From the NCBI RefSeq assembly GCF_020085105.1, contig NC_058063.1, positions 17,578,262-17,642,261 of the forward strand: DNA of 64,000 nt. Reading direction: 5' to 3'. Source of the stretch: Siniperca chuatsi (Eukaryota > Chordata > Actinopteri > Centrarchiformes > Sinipercidae). Numbering within the stretch: position 1 is the first letter of the stretch; each line of letters opens with the position of its first letter. The notes under the pieces were generated by a model, which worked only from the letters and a program-made list of their open reading frames with translations, did not search any database and was not told the origin of the DNA. Positions 26,410-38,039 of the stretch are shown here, in pieces. A program made the position numbers and the translations under genes.

Positions 26410-26770
26410 CTTGTTCAGTTGTTTGTTTGCTGCTGTGTTGTGGGGAAGCTTTGGTAGGGAATCCGCCATAGGACCTGTGCATGATGGAGCCTATGGAGAG
26501 GAGAAAGGAGAGGACAAAAGGAGAGGGTTAGGTGTGTATTCATAGGAATGCCAGAAGTGGCAAGGTTGAGGTGTTGTCCTGCTTCTGAAACTCTGCTAGA
26601 TAGCTCCAAATCAATCTGTACAGCATACGACACCCCGTATTCTTAGACCCTCAATTCAAAACTCCCCCCCAAAAACCCTTTAACAGAGGGGAAAAAATGG
26701 AAGAAACCTCAGGAAGAGCAACAGAGGAGGGATCCCTCTACCAGGACGGACAGACATGCAACATTAGCTT
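26410..26770. mobile_element. Teleost interspersed repeat (GGAAGAAACCTCAGGAAGAGC type)
   Basis: It contains TTCTTAGACCCTC, AAACTCCCCCCC, GGAAGAAACCTCAGGAAGAG, CAACAGAGGAGGGATCCCTC and GGACGGACAGAC in series. I recognise this string from many teleost genomic regions as the conserved part of an abundant dispersed element. The exact class is not recalled. Confidence 0.5.
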
Positions 26771-26799
26771 TCATTTGTCGTCATGTTTCCGGCCACCTA

Positions 26800-27200
26800 A
26801 CAGATGTAAGTCCAATATTCACTCTCCTTTAGCTCTGTTTTGGTCTCTCACAACTCCTGAGAAAAATATGTGGCATCATTAGCTGCTAAATGCTCCACTG
26901 GCCAGTTAGCTAGTTGCTAACTTTGTCTGCTGTTTGGTGCTGGGCAGGTAGCATACAGTGTGTTTTTAGAGCGTTTTCTCTGAGAACAGCTGCTTGCTGA
27001 GGCTGAAAACAGCTTGCTAAAAGTGGTGAGATTGAACCAAAATGTCAATTTGCAGGCTTGAAACCAAAATAATGAGGTGAAAGACTGTAAAACGCTCCAT
27101 AGAGCTGAGGGGAATTGCAGTTGAGTGATAATTCTTGTGGGTTTGTCACTATGAGCAACCTCTTTCACATTATACAGTCTTTCATCCATTGTTAAAATAC
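26800..27200 (+). mobile_element. Teleost interspersed repeat (TTTGGTGCTGGGCAGGTAGC type)
   Basis: It contains CCAATATTCACTCTCCTTTTAGCTC, TTTGGTGCTGGGCAGGTAG, GAGCGTTTTCTCTGAGAACAGC and TGAAAGACTGTAAAACGCTCC. Shorter relatives lie at 28440-28560 (inverted) and in the introns of the C1q units (36790-37020, 39120-39300, 46220-46450 and inverted at 52680-52775 and 54365-54605). This copy is the longest in the window. Confidence 0.6.
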
Positions 27201-27394
27201 AAATATTGATATGTGAAGCTTTAAAATATGTTTGCTGGTGCATTTTGTTTAACAGCAGGTCACTTATATACAAAACTCTACTTTTGTCCTTTTCACTGAA
27301 TCATCATGTGAATTACGAGTGCGTTGGCCAGATAGGGAAATTTCCTAAGCAAGAAAGTGCAGGACACCTGTTTTGAATATATGGGATGTGATGC

Positions 27395-27470
27395 TTTAAA
27401 AGGCAGAATGAAGATCCAAGAAACAAGAGACGTCTCCCCGATTAGAGAACGTATGCTTTCTCCATCACAG
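27395..27470 (+). promoter_or_regulatory. Possible promoter and untranslated first exon of the lectin gene
   Basis: A TTTAAAA box at 27395-27401 is followed about 70 bp later by a strong donor CATCACAG|GTGAGT at 27470. The next candidate acceptor (ACCACAG, 27604-27610) lies 3 bp before the start codon at 27614. The transcription start is inferred. Confidence 0.4.
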
Positions 27471-27613
27471 GTGAGTTTTATCATCATTACAATTATAATA
27501 ATATTAATGATGTTTTGAATGATGCTACTTCCTTTTCCTAAATTTGTCTTGAAGATAATCAGTCTTGAATTTTCTTCATACATCATTTTATTATCTTATA
27601 GAAACCACAGATC

Positions 27614-30600
27614 ATGGAGAGAAGAGTGTTTGGCATTTTGGTACTCTCAGGTGAAGTAAAGATGCTCTTCTCAATCCTTACTAAGCTAAGTCTTTTGAAA
27701 AGTGAATTTCAGGCAAAAATGCAAACTAACTGTAAGCTCTAAAACCTTTGCTTTTCCATTGTCCACAGGTCTGTGCCATTTCGCATCCTCTCTTCATCAT
27801 CGTCAGTATCACTTCATCAGCGAGCCCAAAACTTGGCCTGAAGCCCAGCAATACTGCAGAGAGAAACACACTGATTTGGCCACTGTCAACAATGTGCAGG
27901 ACCTGGAAGAACTAGCTGGTCTGATTAACTCTGAAGTTACATCTTACATCTTCTTAGGTTTGTACAGAAGTTGGGGTTGGTCAGTGTCAGACGCTGACGA
28001 CTACAAAGAGGGAGAACTTGGCTACTGGAACTGGGCAAGTGGTGAACCCGTGAAATATTTTTGTGGGAGCATAGGATCGACTGGAGAATGGTTTGCTACA
28101 AACTGCAACAGCAGTTTGAACTTCTTCTGCTACAACGGTAAGAATATAACGCACGTTATAATTTTTAATTGTTGATATGATGCTCTGTGGTCTAAACAAA
28201 CAGAAATTATCATTGGCAGCTGGTTGAATTTCAAGATGTACTATAAATATGATTTGAGGCTTTAAAGCCCCGTAAAACTTGGTTTCAAATCTTAAAGCTG
28301 CTATAATCAGTATTTTTAAATGAATCTAATAAATATATGTATATTAAAAGTGTCACTTGTAATGATAAATTCAAAGATAATTATCACCCAGCTCCAGTTC
28401 CACTCCACTCTTTGGAGGGTTTCAATGTTTTTCAGCTCATTATTTTGGTTTTGTGACCCGCAACTTTTCTGATTTACACTCACAGCTCTCATCAGCATCG
28501 TTTTTAGCAAAAAAGCTCTGATAAACCCACGGTACACTACCTGCTCAGCACCAGTCAGCAGAGAGACAAAGTTAGTGACTAGCTGGTAAACATATTGGGG
28601 CATTTAACAACTAAAGAGATAGATATTTCCTTCAGGAGTTAGTGCAGACCAAAAACAGTGCTACAAGAGTCAATCAGGTGGACAGAACACGACTAATGCT
28701 AATGTTGCTCCGTAACTGCTGGATGTGTAAATAAGCAACTGTTTGCTAACAAGTTTGCAACTTTATATGGTGATATATGTCAAAGTGGTCAAAAATTAAG
28801 TTAATGCAGGTTTATGTATTTTTCTATAATATTATAAATATTCATGGCTAAACAAACAAAGAGTAAAAGTAAAAGTTCTGAAAAAATCCTTAGTTATTAT
28901 TTATTAAGACTTTAACACTCAAAAACCCAGCTAATCTGATTCATCAGGACTGTGTGGGTGTGTTTTGATCACATTTTACTGACAGTTGCCTGGCAACATA
29001 AGTAAGCAACCCCTCAATTATCATCACATTTGCATAAAATATTACTAAGCTCTAAATTTGTGCACAGTAGTACATGACATCACCTTTTCCCAAATGAGCC
29101 CTGAACACTTCAGACCAATGAGAAAAGCACAGGAAAAAACACAAATACCAAAAACTGTTTGATATTAAGGATTTTAAGGGCCTTTAAGAACACTTTTCTG
29201 CTTCACCCTCTTACCAGATTTACTGACAATATATCAAATACAGGTATAAATTAATGAAATGCACACCATTGAAATTAGTTGCCGTCTTTTCCAGGATTTT
29301 GAGACAAAGTTAGCAATCTTAAAACACATCAAAATTATACAACCATTCCAATTTTTGATCATTTCAAAGATTGAGTAAAACTCTTTTGCCCATGGAGAAC
29401 TGTATGATTTACTCAATATAAACACCTTCTTATTTATTCAATTCTCTTGTATATGGTACCAGCCTGTATACTGTATATTGGGCAAGCTTTGATATTAGTT
29501 TTGATAATTAAATTCTTACCTGATGTCTATCGACTAACTTTAATTTTTTTATATTTATCAAACAGCTGATATCATTTGTAGGGTCCACCACTGATATTTC
29601 TCAGAGGTTTATTTTGGGGCAAGGCTCCATGGACTGGCTTGCTGCTCAGGCTTACTGCAGGACACAGCACACAGACCTGGCCAGAGTGCGGAACCAGCTT
29701 GAAAATGAGGAGCTGCAGAAGATTGTGAACAACGGCTCAGTCTGGATCGGGCTGACGGGGATGTCCTGGATGTGGTCCGATGGGAGTGAACCCTCATTCG
29801 CACCCTGGAGACCATTTGAGCCCCTGTTTTCTGGACTCGATGATTGTGCCATACTTGAGGTCAACAGCAATTCTCTTGGAATGACAGATAGGGGTTGTGA
29901 TGAAAAAATGCCCTTTTTTTGCTACAGTGGTAAACAGCTTTTTCTGCCATCACACCCTATGATATTTACTATTGAAATTACCTTTCAATATGTCATTTAT
30001 TTATATTTATTTATGTCTCATTATTAGAACTATACATCACAACAAATTATGAACTCTGATGTGCCTTGTATGTAAGAATAAACTATGTGGTATATATTAT
30101 TTTCTATATCAGGACACCTCAGAGAGAATTATCACTCTTATACACTTATAAAATAGAAAAAGTCAGGCTGTGTTCAAAAATCATTCTTTTTTGATCAGTT
30201 TATCCCCTGGTTTGAGTTCAGCTCACCAGTGAGATTCAACTGGTGTAAAGTTAACTTAGTGTAAAATATACATGAGTTGCTGCTGTAATACAGTACCTTG
30301 AACACTGTGGTTAAACTATAACCTAAAACTATGTTAATGGAATTCATTTTCTGTCCGTTAAATATGATGCTGGTTGTTAGCTTAGCATAAAGACTGGAAA
30401 CACAGGGAAACAGCTAGCCTGGCTCTGTCCAAAAAAATCTGCCTACCAGCACCTCTAAGTAGCTTCATATATATCGGACAGACATGAGAATGGTATCAGT
30501 CTTCTCATCTAACTCTGCAAAAATAAGCCTATTTCCCAAAATGTTTAACTATTCCTTTAAGTATCAATGAGGTATTAAAAACATATTGCTATTATTGTTT

Positions 30601-31115
30601 CCTCTTATATTCTTTCCAGCTCCACAGAGGAAACACTTGGTGAGACTGAAGCTGACTGCTGACATCTCCTCTGTGGACATGACAGACTCGGCTGAGATGG
30701 AGTCAATCCTGAAATGGGTGACTGCCACTCTTCACATTTAACCTTTGAAGAATTCCTGACAGCTTGTATGAAGTCATAAAAATGTGCCTGATGTTTATTA
30801 CACAAATCTTCCTACATAGAAGTGATGACACTCTCCAACCCCATGATAGTTTTGCACATGAAACTCAATGGACAAGTTCATGCAATTACAGTTTAGTGAT
30901 GAATATGTAGTATCTAAATTTAAAAATATAGCTAAAATTAGAAATGTAACCTTTTATATCTATTTTCTGTTGCATAGGTGGAGAGGAAGCTGAGAGATGA
31001 AGGTGCATCTGAAGGTGTAAAACTGAGCTGGAGGAAGCTTCCAAAGAAGGAAAAAAGCACAAAACAAGAGCAAACAAAAACACTTCAAACACATGAACAA
31101 GAGTGTGTTCCATAA
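27614..31115 (+). CDS. Secreted two-domain C-type lectin-like protein, about 329 aa
   Basis: Exons: 27614-27650, 27769-28137, 29582-29929, 30620-30717, 30978-31115. All introns are GT-AG and phases agree (1, 1, 1, 0). The short first exon plus the start of exon 2 encode a signal peptide (MERRVFGILVLSGLCHFASS). Exon 2 is one CTLD (about residues 24-135) and exon 3 a second (about 136-251), each with WxxAQxYC, a THTDLA-like motif, a W(I/-)GL-type core and paired C-terminal cysteines. Exons 4-5 give a charged tail with KLSWRK, seen in the fish-specific CLEC20A/macrophage-mannose-receptor-like genes. Canonical calcium/sugar motifs EPN and WND are missing in both domains (EPV and WFATNC in the first), so classical mannose-type binding is unlikely. 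AATAAA at 31220 and 31346 could end the transcript. An extracellular recognition role is inferred from the family. Confidence 0.88.
30345..30560 (+). mobile_element. Teleost interspersed repeat in lectin intron
   Basis: It contains GTTAGCTTAGCATAAAGACTGG, GGGAAACAGCTAGCCTGGCT, CTACCAGCACCTCTAA, CTTCTCATCTAACTCTG, TATTTCCCAAAATGTT and ACTATTCCTTTAA. This is the standard left-to-right order of an abundant percomorph repeat; 17225-17450 is a related copy. Confidence 0.65.
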
Positions 31116-31219
31116 TTCACACATCTCATCATATTTTGTGTATTTATCCTTTCATACTTCTTGTTTTAATATTACATAATGCCAGAATTCTGAGTTACAT
31201 TATAAGTTCAGTTCATTTC

Positions 31220-31351
31220 AATAAATCTCTGCATATTCTAATTTACGCTAATTTCTATAAAGAGATTATTATGTTCACTTTAGGTGGAACTGGAAGTACT
31301 AAATCATGAACGTTCATCTAGAAATGTACTGTATATCTGTTCAAAAATAAA
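31220..31351 (+). terminator. Polyadenylation signals downstream of the lectin gene
   Basis: AATAAA hexamers at 31220-31225 and 31346-31351 lie 105 and 231 bp after the lectin stop codon, in AT-rich sequence. Which one is used cannot be told from sequence. Confidence 0.5.
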
Positions 31352-31572
31352 AAATTTAATAATACATTTTTAAAATATAAAAAATTAATTTGTACTTACG
31401 ATGGCATTTATTTATATACTGTATATTACTTCTGTATGTTTGCTTTCTTAGTAAATGAATATAAATAAATAAATTTGAGAGCAAAACCTTCAAGACTGTG
31501 ATCACATTTTTTTAGAGCAAGTGAAATTAATTTGTGATTAAAAATGTATTATTTATTAATTAATTATTTATG

Positions 31573-31656
31573 CAAATCCAAACATTTTCTTTTCAAATCC
31601 AATATTTTTGTTTTCGAATCCAAAAATTTTGTTTTTGAACTCAAAGGTTTTGCTTG
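31573..31656. repeat. 21-bp tandem repeat, about four units
   Basis: Units CAAATCCAAACATTTTCTTTT, CAAATCCAATATTTTTGTTTT, CGAATCCAAAAATTTTGTTTT and a diverged TGAACTCAAAG unit start at 31573, 31594, 31615 and 31636. On minus the repeat reads as a seven-residue FGFENKN-like period, but no gene context supports translation. Confidence 0.8.
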
Positions 31657-31910
31657 CTGTTGAGCTGACTCTCGTGGGCGGACCTACGCTGAAAGATGTA
31701 AGACACGTTCCAATTGGCCAGCCTCGATCGAAGTGACAGCTTGGCAACATCCACTGTTAGCAGAAAGGAGACAGCGGGAGCAGAGAAGACAGAAAAACAT
31801 AACTTCAGTCTTAGTAATAGCAAGAATGTTATGTTTGAACTTGTGGATGTAGATTGATTTTGTTTAATAATCTGTGATATTGTAATGGCTTAAAAAATAC
31901 ATATTATTTT

Positions 31911-32215
31911 GTCAGCCTGTAAGTTAGCTACTAGCTTAGCTCAATAAGTTAGTCACTACAGTTACATGTCCAGGCTGCCTACTATCCTGCATGATGTTAT
32001 GCATGTCGCTACTAGTTAACGTGACTATTTGTGTTCAACGATCAAACATTAGTTAATGTAATATTTGTGATGTGCTGTATTATTTTATCAGCCTGTAGCT
32101 GCGACTTAGCTCAATAAGCTATTCACTACCATTACGTGCCCAGGCTGCCTGTTAGCCTGCATGGCATTGTGCATGACACCACTAGTTAAGAGGATTATTT
32201 GTGTTGGTTAATGTT
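31911..32215. repeat. Two-copy tandem repeat, period about 176 bp
   Basis: TCAGCCTGTA...TTAGCTCAATAAG...CAGGCTGCCT...CTGCATG...ACTAGTTAA...ATTTGTGTT occurs at 31912 and again at 32088 with the same order and scattered substitutions. Non-coding. Confidence 0.75.
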
Positions 32216-32419
32216 GGTCACGTACTCGTCTTAGGTGTCTCGCTAGCTGAGCAGTCTGGGTTTCCATCCACCTGTTTTTATACGCATTTTCGATTTTAAC
32301 AATAGCGGCAGACCTGTGACCTGTCAGATCTGTCTGGAGCGATGAGGAGACTGTAACCTTCCTCACATTAATACGTGAAAGAAACATAAATGTCGCATTT
32401 CAATCGTGTATTGTTGATT

Positions 32420-32612
32420 GTATTATTAATCTGAATCTGAAAAGTAACCAGTAACTAAAAATATAAAATAAATGTATTGGAGTAAAAAGTACAATATTTG
32501 CCTCTGAACTGCAGTGGAGTAAAAGTATAAAGTAGCAGAAAATGGAAATACTCAAGTAAAGTACAAGTACCTCAACATTGTAGTTGAATAAATGTACATA
32601 GTTACTTTCTAT
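32420..32612. mobile_element. Teleost interspersed repeat (GTACAAGTACCTCAA type)
   Basis: It contains GGAGTAAAAAGTACAATATTTG, CTGCAGTGGAGTAAAAGTATAAAGTAGC, GGAAATACTCAAGTAAAGTACAAGTACCTCAA and AAATGTACATAGTTACTTTC. This string is one of the commonest non-coding repeats in percomorph genomes; it is recognised from memory, not searched. Confidence 0.65.
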
Positions 32613-33807
32613 GACTGCAAAACAACACAAGGAAACCCAAGAGGAAGAAAAGATAACAATTACCTAAAATCTAACTAGAAACATTAATGTTGATTAATTT
32701 TCTTATTATTACGTGTAGTTCAATTTTCACTATCTCTAAATTATTGATGATACAGCCAAACTATATTTCTTTGCGCCAAAAAATTGTGAAACGAGGCTGC
32801 TGTCAGATACATGGTGTGTAATTTACTCTGAGCTCAGGCCTCAACATGTTCACCTATACAGACGATTTATCACTCTAGGTCCAAAACATTGTTTATGTCC
32901 TTAATTGTTAACTTTTCTGGTGATTTTATCTCAACCGACGTCCTCATGTTTTATCTTCCCTGATCCAGATTTTTACTCAAGAAGAAGAATAAGTTTTATC
33001 AACACTTTAAACCCTATTTGTCTATATTGAAGTTAATTTCCTTTTTTTCATACACAATTGCATGTTTAGATATTTCTAGTGTCGTACAAAACAAGCAATT
33101 AAGGAAATTGAGTTGCAAATTGGGAAACGGGTCAAAAATGTTTCTTATCATACATTGTTGATCAATCGGCCACCGCTTTGGTCCAGGCTGAAATATCTCA
33201 AGAGTCATAATAACTGTAATAGCGTTTGTCAGTTGAAGGTAAACATAACAAACCTGCTGCTGTCTGCAAGAAACCCGGACTTGGGAGAAAGACAATGAGC
33301 TCAGGCATAAAGCCAGAGCCTTGACAAAGGGACTTGTTGACAATAAGAAATATATATACATATAGAACACCAGCCTTATCCTTTAACATTCACATTTTTG
33401 ACCAACAGCAGGTGCATTTGCACAGCAGATCAGGTGGGAAATTTCTCACTGCAACAGAGTAAATGGCCTTTTAGTAAGTGGTTTCATGGTTGATTCAAAT
33501 GTGGTGCTGAACATAGTCCAGCATTTAAGAATTCAAGCTCCAGGGTCACGTGAGAATATGGGAGTTTCTTGTTTCCTGGTTGGACTCTAATGCAGAAAAT
33601 AATGTCTTTCTGTGCAAGAGACAAATCTTATATTTAAAATTCCACTCAAGCATTTAACCCGCAACACTCCCTGTTACTAAACCTGCTAATAATAGTAATG
33701 GAGTGCAGATGAGAACCACAGCTGGATCCGAATTATTATCAGTATTATTGTTATAAATATTATCAGTTACCTAACATATACAGTATATAATAACGTAGCT
33801 CATAGGG

Positions 33808-33873
33808 ATGAACAGACGAGTCAGACTGCTAATTGTTGTTACAGTTACATCAATTAGTTTTGCTGCAAATGTG
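33808..33873 (+). other. Signal-peptide-like candidate exon (copies at 43157 and 57601)
   Basis: ATG then 22 codons: a basic start (NRRVR), a hydrophobic stretch (LLIVVTVTSISFA) and a strong donor GTG|GTGAGT, with TATATAA 18 bp before the ATG. Equivalent sequence is at 43157-43222 (plus) and 57666-57601 (minus). No downstream partner exon in matching phase was found, and the older copy at 12.2-13.1 kb does not keep it. It may be a relic first exon or chance. Confidence 0.3.
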
Positions 33874-34635
33874 GTGAGTATCAAGGCTCCAAATAAACTC
33901 AACTAAAATTAAAATGTTCTTCTAAAAATTGCCTCTAAGTTAAATATTACTATGAGTTTAAATGAAGCATGGCTTGTTTGAAAAAAATTCTTGATCTCAA
34001 TGGATATTAAGGATGTAAAACAGATGCTTGTCTAATGCAAACTGTATGTTGAACTGAGAAGTGTCTTCTTTCAGCATGAGCGTACAAACCATAATCTAAA
34101 ATCTGAGATTATGCTAACAAATGTTCTGTGACAGGACAGTGACGGTGATGTCACACAACAAGTCAGTCAGACACACATTACACACATTAAAAAAATACCG
34201 TGGCTGAAGTTGGACATACGGGAGTGAACGATATGTGCAATAAGTATGTATTATGTTGTGGTTCCATTGTAGCTTTTGAGTTCCTATAAAACATATTTTT
34301 ACTTTTAATAAATTTATTTTTAATAAAAGTTCATAATACAGGGTCAACTTTGGACAAAAGGTTTTCATGTCGGTCTCATTACCATACCACTCCCTTTGCA
34401 CTACGCTCATTCCCACCACTACAACAAGGCTTTGCACTATAACTTGCATTTTATGGTGATATTGCATATATTGTATATTCTGTTATGTATGATTTGTGTG
34501 TATATGTGTATCCATATATACATGTGTGTATATATATAAATGTTGATGTATGATGACATGTAAGTGCATATCTTTGTATCAAATATGATGTTACGTATTT
34601 CGAACAGCAGGCTTCACTCATTAATTATATGTAAA

Positions 34636-35096
34636 TGTCGTGGAAACTGAAAAATCAGTTCTTGTCTAGTGCAGGTGAGAGTTGGTACTCAAATACCAGA
34701 TGAACCAATATTCAGATTCTCAGTCAATCTTTATTGCTTGCAAGCAAGAGCCATCATCAGCATTACACAGATATGAGGAGAGGCAGTCTCTCCTCGGTTC
34801 TTCTAGTACTTTGAGATAACATTAACTGGAGCCAACAACAAGAGGATTTTGCTCAAGGTGTTATTCGACCTTTCTTTACTTGGTCAAGACATTGTTCTTC
34901 TCTTATCCTTCGTACTTCACAACATAGCAAACATCTGCCACCTGCACCTACTCCTTAAACTGCTCCACACATACATCCCGTTGTTGTACAGATATATTAT
35001 CAACATTCAGAGCACATGTACACAGGAAGAGGTTTCAACCCCCCCTCCAGGCTAAACTCTTTTATAATGAGTTTACTTGTATTTAGTTTCCCAACA
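34636..35096 (-). mobile_element. LTR-like element, 461 bp (L1 copy)
   Basis: Ends are imperfect inverted repeats, TGTCGTGGAAACT and AGTTTCCCAACA, of the TG...CA type. In minus sense it has a TATAAAA box about 30 bp in and AATAAA about 360 bp in, as in a solo LTR. No target-site duplication is obvious (GTAAA outside one end, ACTTA outside the other). No gag or pol sequence is attached. It lies downstream of the L1 C1q exons. Confidence 0.5.
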
Positions 35097-35851
35097 ACTT
35101 AAGCATTGTAATATCATGGTGGATATATAAGACACATCTATTCATGCTAGCAAAAGCTGAATTAGATTGGAAAAAACATGATTATGACAGGAATTTCCCT
35201 CACATACAGTCTGAGATCAGTAATTCAATATTTGAATTTTATCTGCTGAAATTAATTAGATTATTGTAGAATAGATTCAACTTTCTTGTCAATGAGCAAG
35301 TTCAGGTACATAGCCAACGAAATGCAGTTAGCATCTGACCAGAAGTGCAAAACCAAGGTAACCCCACTGAGCCTCTCGTAAAAAGGAAACATTTGGAAAC
35401 ATCCAACCTGTCTAAGGTTGTTGTAAGCTGTTGTATTGTTCCCCCTCAAGTGTTGGACAGAACCAACAATAAAATGGCCATTTTGATTTAGTTTCCCCTG
35501 TGGATGGTGAAAAGGGAAAGGCCACAGGCTATGTAATATCAAATGGGTTTTGGGGAAGATGACACAATTTTAGCACGATTTTGGCCAAATTGCCTAATAG
35601 TACATGTGATATCGTGTGTACAAAACTGACATGTGGACCTGAGGGTGGTATGAGAGGAAAGCTCATGCAGTGTCCAAAATGAATGGGGTTGATCCTCTGT
35701 GGACCATTACATTTGGATGTTTCTTGTCACATGACATGAAACAGTCAAGACTCATTGGTCTAATGTTTTAATGATATATTAAATTTGTCTTGGCATCTGT
35801 TTTAATCTAAATTTAAATTTTAATAGTAACATAGTAGATGCATCGATGATC

Positions 35852-37910
35852 TCAGGTTTTTAGAATCATCTTTCTGAAATCATCGATTCTCACAGTTGAG
35901 TGACCAGAAAACCACTGAAGGTGGTATGGCGTTAAATCTGCCCAAACATGAGAATCTTTTGCCAGGGATACGTACACCTCGTCCCCTTTCTGCAGCTGCA
36001 CGAATACTGCATTTCCTCCATTATCAGCTGTGTCAGAGCTTGTTTTGTGATCAGATGTCCTGGCAATGAGGTCGCAGTTCTTGAACAGCAACAGCACTGA
36101 TTTATGTTCTCCTCCAGCATGATAGAAGAAGGTAAAATAATAAAAACCTGCAACAGGAGCACTGAAGATACCTGTGGAAACAAAGAAACATTCATCAAAT
36201 TTAAAGGTTTCTGAAAAGCTTTGAGTGGGGGAAAAAAATCCTTCTTTTGCCTTAAAAAGTTTTCAAAATGAGTGTATCAAAATGAAAGAAAACACGTTAG
36301 GGGTGTAACTGAATATGAATGCTGTTGGCAGCTAAACTTATAGATGAATGAATGAATGAATGCTAGTAGACAACAATGTAATGCACAAAATGAAGCAAAC
36401 TTGACAATGTCTAAAACTTCTGGTATAACCACGACCACTTCTGGGTAGAATCCAAATACAGATATTTTTGTGATGCCAACAGATACAGATATTAGCGTAA
36501 CACCCCTACAAAAGTAACAAAAAAAACCTTAAGCAGGTAAGATAAAATATATGAACAATATATGAACAAAATATATGACAATATGAAGACATAAAGACAT
36601 AAATACTGTTAATACTGTATAAACATTATGTATGGTGTACTGAATATATACTGTATACTATGTAACCTATGTGGAGTTTTCACATCATTGTTTGTGTAAT
36701 CTTTAACGAGAAAATCTGCTGCAAAAAGTTCTGATCATGTCTCTCTTTAAAGCTGCATTAATTACTTTGTGTGTTGTGATTCTGGCAATCCAATGAATTT
36801 AAGTCCAATATTCACTTTCCTTTTTAGCTCTGGTTTGGTTTACACCAAATCCTCAACTTGCCAGATGCTCCACTGTGTTTTCTAGCTTTCTAGCTGTTTC
36901 TTGTCTGCAGTTTGGTGCTGGGCAGGTGGAGTACGTTAAGTTTAATCAGAGCATTTTTGCTAAAAACAGCTGCCTGATGCTGCTGGAAACGAGGTGGGTC
37001 GCAACAATAAGACTGAAACAACCAGTAAATGTGATCAGTAATTAGATTACTAATATGATTTATGATACACAGCTACATGTATACATTTTACATACATCTG
37101 TATGTAAAATGTCTCAACAATACTCAAACCAAACAATCAACATGGGTGATTATGAGCGTGGCTGCATGTGATGTATTTACCTGTACAGTTATTGTAGGCA
37201 CCACCAAGGTTTGTAATCACTGTGTTGTAAACCACAGTTTTGTCTGTGTTGAAGGGTCCATAGGGCCCACCATGCTCTGCCAGTGCACTGAATATCACCT
37301 TTTTGTCTATATATAAAACAAAACATTCTCATCATGTTATTACATCAAAGCATTTCTATTCTATTTATCTTGTGAATTTCATCACAACACACGCATTGCT
37401 TAAAAAGCAACTTGTAGGTTGAATTTTGATGTATGTTGAACTGTTGTATCTCTCGCCAGCATCAGACGATCCCTACTTTTGGTTTCTGCCAAACGTGATA
37501 GCAAACTTTAAAACACTGTGAAGTGAAACAACACAGCGTTAGGTATCTTTAGCTAATGCTGGTCAGCTCTCCAACGACTCTCCTAACACTACAACTCAAT
37601 TTATTGCTGGTGGCCGTTGTTTCTCCTCATTCCTGCCCATTACTGGCCCCTTGGATGCTTAGCCGGCTCAAAATTAGAAGAATGAGGTCCATTATATGCA
37701 TTTGAATATGTATTTTCAACCTCATCATTGTCAAAACTACCACTGGAATCCATATTTATAACAACTAACTTTAAGAAATTCTTCATTAAAGTCTTGAAAG
37801 AGAAAGTGTCACTCTACCTCCCATCTCTGTCGGTCGATCACTCGTGTTGGGATGGCAAGCAGACTGTGTTTCGTTAGTCTTTTCGCTCCGTCTCCAAAGC
37901 TGTGATTCAT
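35852..37910 (-). pseudogene. C1q-like gene, unit L1 module B, frameshifted
   Basis: Leader B 37910-37818, exon B 37306-37181 and 3' exon 36171-35890 correspond to the intact copies in L2 and R. The leader is 93 bp instead of 91 (GCGAAAAGACT against GTGAAGACT), which breaks the join to exon B. The 3' exon is 282 bp instead of 281, with an extra base near 35931-35936 just after HVWAD. This replaces the conserved C-terminal strand (HTTFSGFLVTQL) with unrelated residues ending at 35852. Exon B itself is open. The two shifts would add up to a multiple of three, but exon B would be read out of frame between them. Spliced from leader A instead, most of the C1q domain would still be readable. Confidence 0.7.
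36300..36515. mobile_element. MITE-like element with TAGGGGTGTAAC ends (L1 copy, internally deleted)
   Basis: It begins TTAGGGGTGTAAC and ends GTAACACCCCTAC, inverted repeats of about 12 bp. Compared with L2 and R it lacks about 85 bp after AATATGAATG. Non-coding. The termini resemble fish hAT-type non-autonomous elements, but flanking TA would also suit a Tc1-type element. Confidence 0.5.
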
Positions 37911-38039
37911 AGGATCTCTGTGGCTGCTTTTATGTTGTTCGATCCATGATGATGTGTTGTCATGTCCCTCCCTTACCGCAAAGGCATTGAGCAATATCTT
38001 AAAATATTTCTTAGTATAAATGTTGATACCGACAATGAT

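Larger units (their letters stand above)
24510..27390. other. Intergenic region between TRIM-B and the lectin gene, mostly repeats
   Basis: No supported gene. Near 25270-25345 a TGTTACGG(T)-led segment carries an imperfect inverted pair CTGATCC...GGATCAG. Recognisable interspersed repeats occupy 26410-26770 and 26800-27200 (listed separately). Confidence 0.5.

Noticed and set aside
34114-34467. 117-codon open frame on minus, repeated at 43463-43816 and inside 56904-57359
   Set aside because: It is present in all copies only because the copies are nearly identical. It is AT-rich with no recognisable domain and lies in spacer homologous to the non-coding 12.2-13.1 kb segment.
34849-35055. 68-codon open frame (MLKVLFDLSLLGQDIVLLLS) in several copies
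   Set aside because: It is antisense to the 461-bp LTR-like element and conserved only by duplication.
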